Shown piece after piece: positions 32,875 through 42,180 of a DNA stretch of 64,000 bases (positions within the stretch are counted from its first letter, which is position 1; the number at the start of each line of letters is the position of its first letter). Location of the stretch: contig NC_010729.1 of assembly GCF_000010505.1 (NCBI RefSeq), positions 248,001 to 312,000 on the forward strand, given 5' to 3'. Source of the DNA: Porphyromonas gingivalis ATCC 33277. Its GTDB lineage: Bacteria > Bacteroidota > Bacteroidia > Bacteroidales > Porphyromonadaceae. Below the pieces are notes generated by a model. That model was not told the DNA's origin and searched no databases. It saw only the letters and a list, made by a program, of their open reading frames with translations. Position numbers and translations under genes: made by a program.

Positions 32875-34143
32875 CTACTGCCGTTCTTTCGCCATTCCTA
32901 TCCGGAACTGAAGAGCCAAAGCTCTTCTCAACGAAGCCGTATCGGCCGCATCTATCCCGTACTTCTCAGGTAAAGGAAGTACCAGCTCCGTACCCAAAGG
33001 AATGTTGTTGGGATCTGCGATTTTCTCTTTGTTCTCTTCATATATATAGACCCAGAATACGCGGTCGCCATACTTCTCCAAGGCGATACGGGCTAAAATG
33101 TCCCCTTTGCGGATAACGATCCGGCCGAGATCCGTCGCGGCAGGTACGGTCTTTACCGCATCGACCGTCTTGGCGATCGTATCCACGGGTGAAGACGTCC
33201 GGCCGGAAGGTTCTTGTCGGGCCGGCTCTTTTGTCGAGAGGACAGGCATCCGATACAGTAGCAAGTATGCCGCAGCAGCACCCAGTATCAGGACTGCTAA
33301 GAAGACAATAGCGGCCGTCCTCGCTCTCTTTCGCCTCCTTGCTTTCTTCTCTGCCGGCTCTTCGATCGGGACGAAAGGCTCCTCCGCTACCGGCTGTGAT
33401 ACCTCCTCCGTATCGGGAAGCGGCTCCTCCGTCAAGGCTTTCTCCTCGGCAGGTGTAGGAAGTATATCATCTTCCGTCTGTACCGATGTATCGGTATCGC
33501 TTTCGGCTGGGACGGGGATCTCTTGAGGCTCTGCGACTTCCTCTTGGCCCTCTTCGCGCAATGAAACGAACGAAACCCCTTCTTCGACAAGCGGTTGGGT
33601 AATGGTATCGGGTATCTCTCCGGTCGGCAACAAATCGACTTGGGGGAACATGGAGAAAGGTCTGTTGAGCAACTCCGACAACTCTCCTTCCGCGATGAAG
33701 CGGTATCCTGTCAGAGCATCGCCTTCTTTCACCGGCTCGAAGCGTCCGAACTGCGACCAGGATACGGGGTGTCCTCTTCGGAGAAGCTCCGAAAGCAGTT
33801 CGGGGATAGCCTTCCACCAGCGCATCACGACTTCCTCCGTGTAAGGCACCAAGTCTATAAGAGCATGAGGGATCGTCTCTCGGATGGCCGAGGCACCCGA
33901 AGACGTCAGCCGGAGTTCTATCCTCGGCGGTACCAGCACACGTGAGCCGTCCGGACGGATTCCTACATATTCATCCGCTTTTACAGCCTGCCACAAGCCG
34001 ATACCATCCTGCCGTACGGCGTCTCCTTTGGTGAGGAACTGCCCCATCAAACGACAGTAATGAGACCATAGTTCGTTCGAGGTCGATACATCGACACCTG
34101 AAGCCGTAGCCAACTGTGCAATCCAAAGTTCCTGTTGTATCAT
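32875..34143 (-). CDS. Tandem HU-like domain / transmembrane / LysM protein
   Basis: A 422-residue protein of unusual layout. Residues 1-85 and about 90-190 each resemble divergent HU/IHF folds of Bacteroidota (first: LATASGVDVSTSNELWSHYC then GDAVRQDGIGLWQAVKADEY; second: YTEEVVMRWWKAIPELLSELL then RGHPVSWSQFGRFEPVKEG). An acidic Glu/Pro-rich linker (190-265) leads to a basic stop (KKARRRKRAR) and one transmembrane helix near 275-297 (IVFLAVLILGAAAAYLLLY). The C-terminal region has a LysM domain about 340-395 (IRKGDILARIALEKYGDRVF). This predicts a cytoplasmic nucleic-acid or protein-binding part tethered to periplasmic peptidoglycan. Operon neighbours are rimO and the sigma-54 activator. 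Confidence 0.8.
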   Translation of the reverse strand: MIQQELWIAQLATASGVDVSTSNELWSHYCRLMGQFLTKGDAVRQDGIGLWQAVKADEYVGIRPDGSRVLVPPRIELRLTSSGASAIRETIPHALIDLVPYTEEVVMRWWKAIPELLSELLRRGHPVSWSQFGRFEPVKEGDALTGYRFIAEGELSELLNRPFSMFPQVDLLPTGEIPDTITQPLVEEGVSFVSLREEGQEEVAEPQEIPVPAESDTDTSVQTEDDILPTPAEEKALTEEPLPDTEEVSQPVAEEPFVPIEEPAEKKARRRKRARTAAIVFLAVLILGAAAAYLLLYRMPVLSTKEPARQEPSGRTSSPVDTIAKTVDAVKTVPAATDLGRIVIRKGDILARIALEKYGDRVFWVYIYEENKEKIADPNNIPLGTELVLPLPEKYGIDAADTASLRRALALQFRIGMAKERQ

Positions 34144-34179
34144 CCGGTTCTGCTTTTGGTTTCGGTAGGAAGGGTGTTA

Positions 34180-35484
34180 TCAGTCCACTATACGTGCGTA
34201 GAGATCGAAAGGCTCTGCACCGGTCACTTCCGCCATATAAAACCGCCCGGGTTTCAACTCTTGACCGGAGACGAACGGGATCAGTACCTCGGGATCGACC
34301 TCAGGAGAGTCGTATTCCGTACGCCCCACATAGAAGCCATCTTCCGCACGGTCTATGACCACACGCAGGCGGCTGCCGATCTTCGCCTCGTTATGAGCGG
34401 CGGATATACGTTCCTGCACGGCCATCAGTTCGCCAAGACGTTCCTGTTTGACGGATTCGGGTATATCGTCTTGATAGTTCTTGTCGCAGTAGGTGCCGCT
34501 CTCGTGCGAATAGGTGAATGCTCCCAACCGTTCGAACCGGATGTCACGCACGAACTGCAGCAACTCCTCGAAGTCTCTCTCCGTCTCGCCCGGGTGACCG
34601 GTCATGAGCGTAGTACGCAGATGGATGCCGGGTACTTCCGTTCGGATCCTTTCGATCAGTTCGTAGGTCTCCGCCTTGGTAATGCGCCTGCGCATCCGTC
34701 TGAGCATCGGATCGCTAATGTGCTGCAAAGCCATGTCGAGGTATTTGCAGACGTTAGGCCGCTCACGCATCACAGGCAAGAGATCCAGAGGAAACTGTGC
34801 CGGATAAGCATAATGCAGTCGAAGCCACTCGACACCTTTGATGTCGGACAAACGTGCTGTCAGTTCTGCCAGACGGTTAGCACCGTACAGGTCGAGGCCG
34901 TAGAAGGTAAGATCCTGAGCGATCAGTTGGAACTCCCGAGTCCCATGCTTTACGAGCATCCGTACCTCTTCGACCAAGTCCTCCATCGGGCGCGACCGAT
35001 GCCGGCCGGTGATAATCGGTATGGCGCAGTACGAACAGCTGCGATCGCAGCCCTCGGATATTTTCAGATAGGCATAATGCCGCGGAGTGGTCAGTTTGCG
35101 CCTGTTCTCTGCCTCGGCATAATAAGACTTCCCCAAATGAGAAATGAGTTGCTTCCAGTCGAATTTGCCGTAGTAAGCATCCACTTCGGGTATCTCCTTC
35201 TTCAGGTCTTCCCGAAACCGCTCGCTCAAGCAGCCCATTACGTACAGGCTGCCGATACGTCCGGCCTTCTTCGCCTCCACCATCTCCAGAATGGTATTGA
35301 CAGACTCCTCCTGTGCATCGCCTATGAATCCGCAGGTATTCACCACCACGATCTCGCCGCATACCGAGGCCGGATCGTGATGCACGGTATAGCCGTTGGA
35401 CAGGAACTGGCGCATCAGCACCTCGCTGTCCACCAGATTCTTGGAGCACCCAAGCGTAATGACGTCTACTCTGTTTCTTCTCAT
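34180..35484 (-). CDS. rimO: Ribosomal protein S12 methylthiotransferase RimO
   Basis: A 434-residue radical-SAM enzyme that adds a methylthio group to an Asp of ribosomal protein S12. The UPF0004 N-terminal domain holds the auxiliary cluster cysteines (ITLGCSKNLVDSE; VVVNTCGFIGDAQEES; MGCLSERF). The radical-SAM CxxxCxxC is in CDRSCSYCAIPIITG near residues 144-152, and a TRAM domain closes the protein. The VNTCGFI and CSKNLVDSE forms are RimO-like rather than MiaB-like. Its ATG overlaps the ftsY stop codon by 4 nt. Confidence 0.94.
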   Translation of the reverse strand: MRRNRVDVITLGCSKNLVDSEVLMRQFLSNGYTVHHDPASVCGEIVVVNTCGFIGDAQEESVNTILEMVEAKKAGRIGSLYVMGCLSERFREDLKKEIPEVDAYYGKFDWKQLISHLGKSYYAEAENRRKLTTPRHYAYLKISEGCDRSCSYCAIPIITGRHRSRPMEDLVEEVRMLVKHGTREFQLIAQDLTFYGLDLYGANRLAELTARLSDIKGVEWLRLHYAYPAQFPLDLLPVMRERPNVCKYLDMALQHISDPMLRRMRRRITKAETYELIERIRTEVPGIHLRTTLMTGHPGETERDFEELLQFVRDIRFERLGAFTYSHESGTYCDKNYQDDIPESVKQERLGELMAVQERISAAHNEAKIGSRLRVVIDRAEDGFYVGRTEYDSPEVDPEVLIPFVSGQELKPGRFYMAEVTGAEPFDLYARIVD

Positions 35485-36434
35485 TCGCCAAAGAGAGAGT
35501 CCACGAATTCCTTCTTACGGAAGATTTGCAGGTCGTCTATGCCCTCACCCAAGCCAATGTACTTCACCGGTATCTTGAACTGATCGGATATGCCGATCAC
35601 CACACCTCCCTTAGCTGTCCCGTCAAGCTTGGTCACGGCGAGGGCATTCACTTCAGTCGCTGCGGTGAACTGCCTTGCCTGTTCGAAAGCATTCTGACCG
35701 GTGGATCCGTCCAATACCAATAAAATCTCATGCGGAGCGTCGGGCACTACCTTCTGCATCACACGTTTGATCTTCGTCAGCTCGTTCATCAGATTGACCT
35801 TATTGTGCAGACGTCCGGCTGTATCGATGATCACGACATCGACGCCGTTAGCCACGGCCGAACTGACTGTGTCATAAGCCACCGAAGCCGGATCGCTACC
35901 CATCTGCTGCTTGATGATAGGCACTCCTACTCGCTCGGACCAGATCTCCAACTGCTCTACGGCCGCAGCACGGAAGGTATCGGCAGCCCCGAGCACGACG
36001 CTCTTGCCGGCCTGACGAAAGCGATGTGCCAGCTTGCCGATGGTAGTGGTCTTGCCTACGCCGTTTACGCCCACTACCATGATTACATAAGGTTTGGTAC
36101 CGGAGGGTAGGTCGAAGCTGTCGCCATCGGCCGATCCGTTCTCCGTGAGCAGCGAGGCGATCTCTTGACGGAGGATAGTCGTCAGCTCGGAGGTGGAAAC
36201 ATATTTGTCGCGAGCCACTCGTTCCTCTATACGCTTGATGATCTTCAATGTGGTATCGACACCCACATCCGAAGTCACCAGCACGTTTTCCAATTCGTCC
36301 AAGACCTCATCGTCCACTTTGCTCTTACCGGCTACGGCACGGGTGATCTTGGCGAATACGTTTTCTTTGGTCTTGGACAGGCCTTCGTCCAAAGTCTCTT
36401 TTTTCTTCTTCGAGAATAATCCGAATAATCCCAT
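35481..36434 (-). CDS. ftsY: Signal recognition particle receptor FtsY
   Basis: A 317-residue SRP GTPase consisting of N and G domains with only a short Lys-rich start (LFGLFSKKKKETLDEGL) instead of the long acidic A domain of E. coli. G motifs: GVNGVGKTTTIGKLAHRF (G1, near 118-135), DTFRAAAVEQLEIW, IIDTAGRLHN (G3) and TKLDGTAKGG (G4/G5). It docks SRP-ribosome complexes at the Sec translocon. Translationally coupled with rimO, and 26 bp from nspC. Confidence 0.96.
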   Translation of the reverse strand: MGLFGLFSKKKKETLDEGLSKTKENVFAKITRAVAGKSKVDDEVLDELENVLVTSDVGVDTTLKIIKRIEERVARDKYVSTSELTTILRQEIASLLTENGSADGDSFDLPSGTKPYVIMVVGVNGVGKTTTIGKLAHRFRQAGKSVVLGAADTFRAAAVEQLEIWSERVGVPIIKQQMGSDPASVAYDTVSSAVANGVDVVIIDTAGRLHNKVNLMNELTKIKRVMQKVVPDAPHEILLVLDGSTGQNAFEQARQFTAATEVNALAVTKLDGTAKGGVVIGISDQFKIPVKYIGLGEGIDDLQIFRKKEFVDSLFGE

Positions 36435-36460
36435 ATCGTATATACTGTTATATCTCTTCC

Positions 36461-37597
36461 TTAGTTCATTCTGTTCTTGTAATCCTCATAATCGAACCGG
36501 CGCAACACCTCTTTCTTCCCGTCGGTGCGCAGCAGTACAATGTCCGGATGGCGTACACCGTTGAACATGGTCGTCTTCACCGTCGTGTAGTGGAGCATGT
36601 CCTCGAATATCAGTTCATCGCCCACCTGCAACGGCCGATCGAAACTCCAGTCACCGATGAAGTCGCCGCTCAGACAGCTGCATCCGCCTATCCTGTATGT
36701 GGGCAGGCCGGGTACCGGCTCCTGATGCGCTCCACGAATGACGGGTTTGTAAGGCATCTCCAGACAGTCCGGCATGTGGCAGGTGAAGGACACATCCACG
36801 ATAGCAGTGGCAATGCCCTGATGCTCTACGATGTCCACCACCGTGCTCTTGAGGAACCCCGTCTGCCAGCCGAAAGCACTGCCCGGCTCCATGATAAGAT
36901 GCAGATGGGGGTGGCGGCGGGAGAAGTCGTTCAGCACCTGCACGAGGTGCTCCACGTCATAGTCCCGACGGGTCATCAGGTGGCCGCCGCCCATATTGAG
37001 CCAACGCGCTTGCTCCAGCACGGAAGCGAAGCGATCCTCAATGATCTTGAGGGTCTTCTCCAGTTCGAAGCCGGTGCTCTCGCAAAGCGTATGGAAGTGC
37101 AGACCCTCGATACCCTCCGGCAAAGTGTCGCCCAATTCGGAAGCCGATACACCGAAGCGCGAACCCGGTGCACAAGGATTGTAGAGCGCGGTCTCCACGG
37201 CCGAGTATTCGGGGTTGATTCTGAGTCCGAGCGATACGCCTACGTTCTTCACCATGGGCGAAAGCAGGTAGTACTGGCTGAGAGAGTTGAATGTGACGTG
37301 ACTGCTATAACGCAGTATTTCCGGAAACTCCTCCGGCGTATAAGCCGGACTGAATGTATGAGCCGGCGCGCCCATCTCTTCGAAGGCAAGACGCGCTTCC
37401 CATACGGAACTGGCCGTACTGTGGGGTACGTATTCCCTGATGATCGGGAAGGTACGCCAGAGGGCATAGGCCTTGAAAGCGAGGATGATCTCCACGCCGG
37501 TGCGGTCGGCTACGGACGCGATCAGGGATAGATTGCGCCTTAGGAGATCTTCTTCCAGTACGTAGGCCGGAGATGCTATGTCGTGGTATCTTGCCAT
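36461..37597 (-). CDS. nspC: Carboxynorspermidine/carboxyspermidine decarboxylase
   Basis: A 378-residue PLP enzyme of the alanine-racemase-fold decarboxylases. The PLP lysine is Lys42 in IILAFKAYALW. HFHTLCEST, LNMGGGHLMTR and EPGSAFGWQTG are the phosphate- and substrate-binding loops, and GCSCLSGDFIGDW carries the cysteine from the second subunit. It makes norspermidine or spermidine from carboxylated precursors in the route that bypasses S-adenosylmethionine decarboxylase. The partner dehydrogenase is not in this window. Putrescine for the pathway could come from aguA/aguB at 27.7-29.7 kb. It starts 9 bp after aspS. Confidence 0.92.
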   Translation of the reverse strand: MARYHDIASPAYVLEEDLLRRNLSLIASVADRTGVEIILAFKAYALWRTFPIIREYVPHSTASSVWEARLAFEEMGAPAHTFSPAYTPEEFPEILRYSSHVTFNSLSQYYLLSPMVKNVGVSLGLRINPEYSAVETALYNPCAPGSRFGVSASELGDTLPEGIEGLHFHTLCESTGFELEKTLKIIEDRFASVLEQARWLNMGGGHLMTRRDYDVEHLVQVLNDFSRRHPHLHLIMEPGSAFGWQTGFLKSTVVDIVEHQGIATAIVDVSFTCHMPDCLEMPYKPVIRGAHQEPVPGLPTYRIGGCSCLSGDFIGDWSFDRPLQVGDELIFEDMLHYTTVKTTMFNGVRHPDIVLLRTDGKKEVLRRFDYEDYKNRMN

Positions 37598-37606
37598 CTC
37601 TTAGGA

Positions 37607-39370
37607 TTAGTTCTCATTCGGTATCAGTTCCAAGAACAGCTCTTGGAGCTGTGCCTCATCAATGACAGAGGGGGCGTCGATCATGACATCCCGACCGGCA
37701 TTGTTCTTCGGGAAGGCGATGCAGTCGCGGATGCTGTCCAAACCGGCGAAGAGCGATACCCAGCGGTCTAAGCCGTAAGCCAATCCGCCGTGAGGAGGTG
37801 CCCCATACTTGAAAGCATTCATCAGGAAGCCGAACTGCTCCTGTGCTTTCTCCGGCGTAAAGCCGAGCAACTCGAACATTTTCTGCTGCAGGGCACTGTC
37901 GTGAATACGAATGGAACCACCTCCGACTTCGACACCGTTGATCACCATATCGTAGGCATTGGCACGCACAGCACCCGGATCGGTATCGAGCAGAGGGATG
38001 TCCTCCGGCTTCGGACTGGTGAAGGGGTGGTGCATGGCGTAGAATCGCTTCGTTTCCTCGTCCCATTCGAAGAGGGGGAAGTCCACGACCCAGAGGCAGG
38101 AGAATTTATTCTTGTCGCGCAGACCGAGCTGAGAACCCACTTCGAGGCGAAGTTCGCACAGTTGCTTGCGCGTCTTCATGAGGTCGTCTCCGCTGAGGAT
38201 CAGAATCAGGTCGCCCGGCTCTGCCTCCATCGTCCGGCGAAGCTCTTGGAGCGTCTCTTGTGTGTAGAATTTGTCCACGCTGCTCTTGACGCTGCCGTCC
38301 GATTCCACACGGGCGTATACCATCCCTTTGGCTCCTACCTGCGGACGCTTCACGAAGTCCGTCAGTGCATCAAGCTGCTTGCGGGTGTAAGAGCCAGCTC
38401 CCTTGGCACAGATACCTCCGATGTAAGCTGCGGAGTCAAATACGCTGAAGTCGTGGCCTTTCAGCACATCCATCAGTTCTACGAAACGCATATCGAAGCG
38501 CGTATCGGGCTTGTCCGATCCGTAGTACTTCATGGCGTCGTGCCACGTCATACGGGGGAAGGCTTCCGAAATCTCCACGTGACGGATGGTACGGAAGAGG
38601 TGCTTGGCCATACCCTCGAAGGTGGACAGCACATCCTCTTGCTCCACGAAGCTCATTTCGCAGTCGATCTGTGTAAACTCAGGCTGGCGGTCGGCGCGGA
38701 GGTCTTCGTCGCGGAAGCACTTCACGATCTGGAAATAGCGATCGAAGCCGCTTACCATCAGTAGCTGCTTGAAGGTCTGAGGCGACTGGGGGAGAGCGTA
38801 GAACTGGCCGGGATTCATCCGAGAGGGTACGACAAAGTCGCGGGCACCCTCCGGCGTGGACTTGATCAGCATGGGGGTCTCTACTTCGAGGAATCCCTCG
38901 CCGTCGAGATACTTCCTCACCTCCAGAGCCATCCGGTGGCGCAGTTCCATATTGGAGCGCACGCAGTGGCGGCGCAGGTCGAGGTAGCGATATTTCATGC
39001 GGAGGTCATCGCCTCCGTCGGTCTCGTCTTCGATGGTGAAAGGCGGCACTTCGGAGCGGTTCAGCACATCCATTTCTCCGACTGCTATCTCTATATCGCC
39101 GGTGGGGATATTCGGGTTTTTGCTGGAGCGCTCCATGACGGTGCCCGTGGCACGGATCACCCACTCACGTCCCAAGTCTTCGGCGCGGTCGCATAGTTCG
39201 GCAGGTGCCGAATCACGGTTGAAAACCAACTGCGTAGTACCGTAACGGTCGCGCAGATCTACAAAGGTCATGCCGCCCATGCGGCGCACGCGCTGTACCC
39301 AACCGCAGAGGGTAACGGTTTGTTGCAGATGAGAAAGGCGCAACTCGCCACAGGTATTTGTTCTGTACAT
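37607..39370 (-). CDS. aspS: Aspartyl-tRNA synthetase
   Basis: A 587-residue class IIb synthetase. The N-terminal OB fold ([26 protein letters not shown]) binds the anticodon; motif 2 includes [18 protein letters not shown] and motif 3 [16 protein letters not shown] near the C-terminus. The bacterial GAD insertion domain lies about 310-400. It is the first gene of the leftward run of nine genes, with a -7 element 40 bp upstream. Confidence 0.97.
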
Positions 39371-39411
39371 AATGATAAGGGGTTCTTCTATTTATGATCG
39401 ATTTTGTGGAA

Positions 39412-39419
39412 CAAAAGTA
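39412..39419 (-). promoter_or_regulatory. -7 element for aspS and downstream operon
   Basis: TACTTTTG on the minus strand matches TAnnTTTG. Transcription from about 39405 gives a leader of roughly 35 nt before the aspS ATG, and gaps of 36 bp or less as far as secG leave little room for other strong promoters. Confidence 0.55.
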
Positions 39420-39670
39420 CGAAACAAAGCGGACTTTTCCGCCTAAAACACTCGATGCTGCGTGGGGGTAATACCCTAAAAGCAAAGGCCTTGCACATTT
39501 GCGGAAAGTCCTATGAAGAAAACAGGTCTTTGACCCGATTGGGACTTTACGGAGATTACGTAGTGTAAGAGACTCTGTGATTTGACTGCATGCAGTCTGT
39601 TTCCAACATCCGACGGCTCTGCCTTCGTATAGCAGTTCTCAGACCAAAAACGCATGGGGCATGGGGCGAG

Positions 39671-39750
39671 AAAACGTGGCGCGGGATTTTTTTCGTTTTG
39701 GTTCGGGAATGAAAAATTTCTCGCGCGTAAACGAAGTAATTTACGCGCCT
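39671..39750 (+). repeat. Dispersed hairpin element, copy B
   Basis: The core CGTTTTGGTTCGGGAA is at 39694-39709, flanked by GGCGCGGGA on the left and TCTCGCGCG then ACGCGCC on the right. It is the most complete plus-strand copy and aligns along about 75 bp with the reverse complements of copies at 14859 and 59510. Confidence 0.78.
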
Positions 39751-39799
39751 AAATCTCGCAGAATACGCGCCGCAATTCCATCGATTGCAGTGCGTAAAT

Positions 39800-40792
39800 T
39801 CAGTAAGAGGGAAGGTGAGGAGCACGAACTCCCTCGTTTAAGATAATGGTGCTGCGTTCGATACGTACATCATCGTACAGACCGCTGTCAATGAAAGATC
39901 GGAGTATACAGGCACCCCCCTCCACTAACAGCGACTGTATGCCGCGAGCATGCAGTTCGGCCAGCATCTGCTCCACGGGAGGGCGGGAGGGATCGATCCG
40001 GACGAAAGAGACAGAGGAGGGATAGCCGGAGGGTTGTTCTTTTTCGGTAAAGACCAGTGTGGGCACACTGCCATCGAAGAGGGTGAGGTGGCGTGGGAGA
40101 GCCAGATGGCGATCTGTGACCACACGCAGCGGATTTCGGCCGTACCAATGCCGAACCGTCAGAGAGGGATTGTCCAAAAGAGCGGTACGGAACCCCACCA
40201 ATATGGCATCGTGTATCATTCGTCTATGGTGCACAAAGCGTGTGGTCAGAGGTGTACTCAGCCTGACAGGAGGGGTGGAGGCATCGTCGCGCAGTGCGTC
40301 AATGAATCCGTCGCTACTCTCTGCCCATTTGAGTGTGACATAGGGACGGTGTTGCCGTTGGGCTGTGAGGAAATGCCGATTCAGCTCCTCGGCTTCCTCT
40401 GCAAGTAGTCCCACTTGGACCGATACACTTGCGTCACGCAACATCTTGATGCCTCTTCCTGAAACGGATGGGAAAGGATCGAGCATGGCCACCACTACAT
40501 GAGGGATGCCCTCCCGAAGGATCAGCTCGGCACAGGGAGGCGTTTTGCCATAATGAGAGCAAGGCTCCAGACTGACATAGAGGGTACTTTCTCTGAGCAA
40601 AGCCCTGTCTCGCACAGAGTTTATGGCGATGACTTCGGCATGGGGCATGCCGGCACAGTGGTGGTAGCCCTCACCGATGATACGCCCATGAGCCACAAGG
40701 ACTGCTCCGACAAGCGGATTGGGAGAGGTGAACCCTTCGGCATTCTGTGCTAATTCGATCGCACGGCGCATATACAGAGGATCGGGAGTCAT
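39800..40792 (-). CDS. ribD: Bifunctional riboflavin biosynthesis protein RibD
   Basis: A 330-residue two-domain enzyme. The N-terminal deaminase has its zinc site at His51-Ala-Glu53, Cys78 and Cys87 (PHAEV; SLEPCSHYGKTPPC). The C-terminal reductase domain (about 150-330) starts VTLKWAESSDGFID and contains the NADPH-binding RNPLRVVTDRHL and LLVEGGACIL elements. Together they deaminate and reduce the pyrimidine intermediate made from GTP. The start codon lies only 24 bp from the divergent prmC ATG at 40817. Confidence 0.95.
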   Translation of the reverse strand: MTPDPLYMRRAIELAQNAEGFTSPNPLVGAVLVAHGRIIGEGYHHCAGMPHAEVIAINSVRDRALLRESTLYVSLEPCSHYGKTPPCAELILREGIPHVVVAMLDPFPSVSGRGIKMLRDASVSVQVGLLAEEAEELNRHFLTAQRQHRPYVTLKWAESSDGFIDALRDDASTPPVRLSTPLTTRFVHHRRMIHDAILVGFRTALLDNPSLTVRHWYGRNPLRVVTDRHLALPRHLTLFDGSVPTLVFTEKEQPSGYPSSVSFVRIDPSRPPVEQMLAELHARGIQSLLVEGGACILRSFIDSGLYDDVRIERSTIILNEGVRAPHLPSY

Positions 40793-40816
40793 ACCTAATT
40801 GCTAATTTTGTTTCTG

Positions 40817-41698
40817 ATGATTACGCTTAACGAAGCTCAACAGCGAATCGAATCGACACTGAACGGTCGATACGACAAGGACGAACTGCGCAGCATCATG
40901 CGAGAGCTACTGACCGAAGCAACCGGCCTAAGCCGCTCCGCACTTTTGCTTGCAGACAAAGATACGCTTTTATCGACCGAAGCATCGCAGGCTCTATCTC
41001 GCTATCTGGATCGTATGAAGACAGGAATGCCGCTACAGTATGCCGTGGGACATGCGCCTTTCTTCGGGTATGAATTTGCGGTAAATCCTTCTGTGCTGAT
41101 TCCCCGTCCTGAGACGGAGGAACTGGTGGAGTTGATCCTGCGAAAGGAGAGGCCTGCGGCGGCTCCGCTTTGTCTGCTCGATGTCGGCACGGGCAGCGGA
41201 TGTCTGGCCATCACATTGGCACGAGAACTTCGAGCCAAAGTATGGGCGATGGATATTTCACCCGATGCTTTAGCTACGGCTCGTACCAATGTCGGAGAAG
41301 ACGACCGGATATTTTTCTTCGAGGGCGATATTCTTTCTCCCGATAATCGTTGGGACGTACTCCCCCCCGTGGACATTATCGTCAGCAATCCTCCGTACAT
41401 CATGCCTGCGGAAAGTGCCGATATGGCGTATCATGTGCTGGGACATGAACCGGCCTTGGCTCTCTTTGCGCCCGAGGAGGATCCTCTCCTTTTCTACAAA
41501 GCCATTGCCAACCTTTCCGGCAGCGGTAAACTACGCTCCGGCGGACGGCTTTATGTGGAGCTGAATCCGCTGCTGGCCGAAGCCACATGCGAAGTGTTTT
41601 CGGCCAAAGTGGGATGGTGTGAAGTCCGATTGCACATGGATCTCTCCGGCAAGAGCCGTTTTCTCTCGGCAAAATATTTACCCGCTAACAAAGCATGA
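40817..41698 (+). CDS. prmC: Peptide chain release factor N5-glutamine methyltransferase
   Basis: A 293-residue methyltransferase from ATG 40817; a weaker start at 40799 is possible. It methylates the GGQ glutamine of release factors. The helical N-terminal domain is followed by a Rossmann fold with LLDVGTGSGCLAITLA, VWAMDISPDAL and the catalytic IIVSNPPYIMP near residue 192. TAATTTTG at 40803-40810 fits the -7 consensus and would place transcription start about at the ATG. Its stop overlaps the recX start by 4 nt. Confidence 0.94.
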   Translation: MITLNEAQQRIESTLNGRYDKDELRSIMRELLTEATGLSRSALLLADKDTLLSTEASQALSRYLDRMKTGMPLQYAVGHAPFFGYEFAVNPSVLIPRPETEELVELILRKERPAAAPLCLLDVGTGSGCLAITLARELRAKVWAMDISPDALATARTNVGEDDRIFFFEGDILSPDNRWDVLPPVDIIVSNPPYIMPAESADMAYHVLGHEPALALFAPEEDPLLFYKAIANLSGSGKLRSGGRLYVELNPLLAEATCEVFSAKVGWCEVRLHMDLSGKSRFLSAKYLPANKA

Positions 41699-42180
41699 AG
41701 ACAGAGGAGGAACTACTGAATCGGATGCAAGCCTACTGCGCCCGTACGGAACATTGCAGATCAGAAGTGGCAGCCAAACTGCGGCAGGCAGGGACGGACG
41801 AGCTAATGATAGAGCGGCTGCTGCAGCGGCTTGTGGAAGATCGGTTCATTGATGAGGATCGTTTTGCCCGTGCTTATGCTCGTGACAAATACCGATTCAA
41901 TGGCTGGGGCCCCAAGCGCATTGCTTCGGAACTGGCCAAACGGCGTATTCCGGATTCGATCATCGGTTCGACCTTATTGGATTTGGAGGAGGGAGAAGAT
42001 AAGATAGAGGATAACCTGCCGCGTCTCTTGGAGCGCAAACTTCGAAGCATAAAGGATACGGACGATCGCGGTCGTCTGCACCGCTTGGTGCGCTGGGCTG
42101 TGGGACGAGGATTCGAATACGAACAGGTGATGAGGGAGGCATCACGCCTCCTCCGCAAAGGGTATGAGGAAGACAGCTAA
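41695..42180 (+). CDS. recX: RecX-family regulatory protein
   Basis: A 161-residue all-helical protein made of three-helix repeats. Family features are EELLNRMQAYCARTEHCRSEV, the LVEDRFIDEDRFARAYARDKYRFNGWG segment with the (RF)ID(E)xxFA pattern, and PKRIASELAKRRIP. RecX binds RecA filaments and restrains recombination. recA itself is not in the window. Start overlaps prmC by ATGA; end overlaps comF by 17 nt, so the three are translationally coupled. Confidence 0.88.
   Translation: MKTEEELLNRMQAYCARTEHCRSEVAAKLRQAGTDELMIERLLQRLVEDRFIDEDRFARAYARDKYRFNGWGPKRIASELAKRRIPDSIIGSTLLDLEEGEDKIEDNLPRLLERKLRSIKDTDDRGRLHRLVRWAVGRGFEYEQVMREASRLLRKGYEEDS

Larger units (their letters stand above)
39371..39799. 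other. Intergenic region between aspS and ribD
   Basis: These 429 bp hold no credible gene. Seen here are the aspS -7 element (39412-39419), a perfect 14-bp palindrome GACTGCATGCAGTC (39584-39597) and copy B of the dispersed hairpin element (about 39671-39750). Confidence 0.6.

Noticed and set aside
34135-35583. A 482-codon frame opposite rimO
   Set aside because: rimO is clearly the real gene (radical-SAM cysteines, ATGA coupling to ftsY); the opposite frame has no motif.
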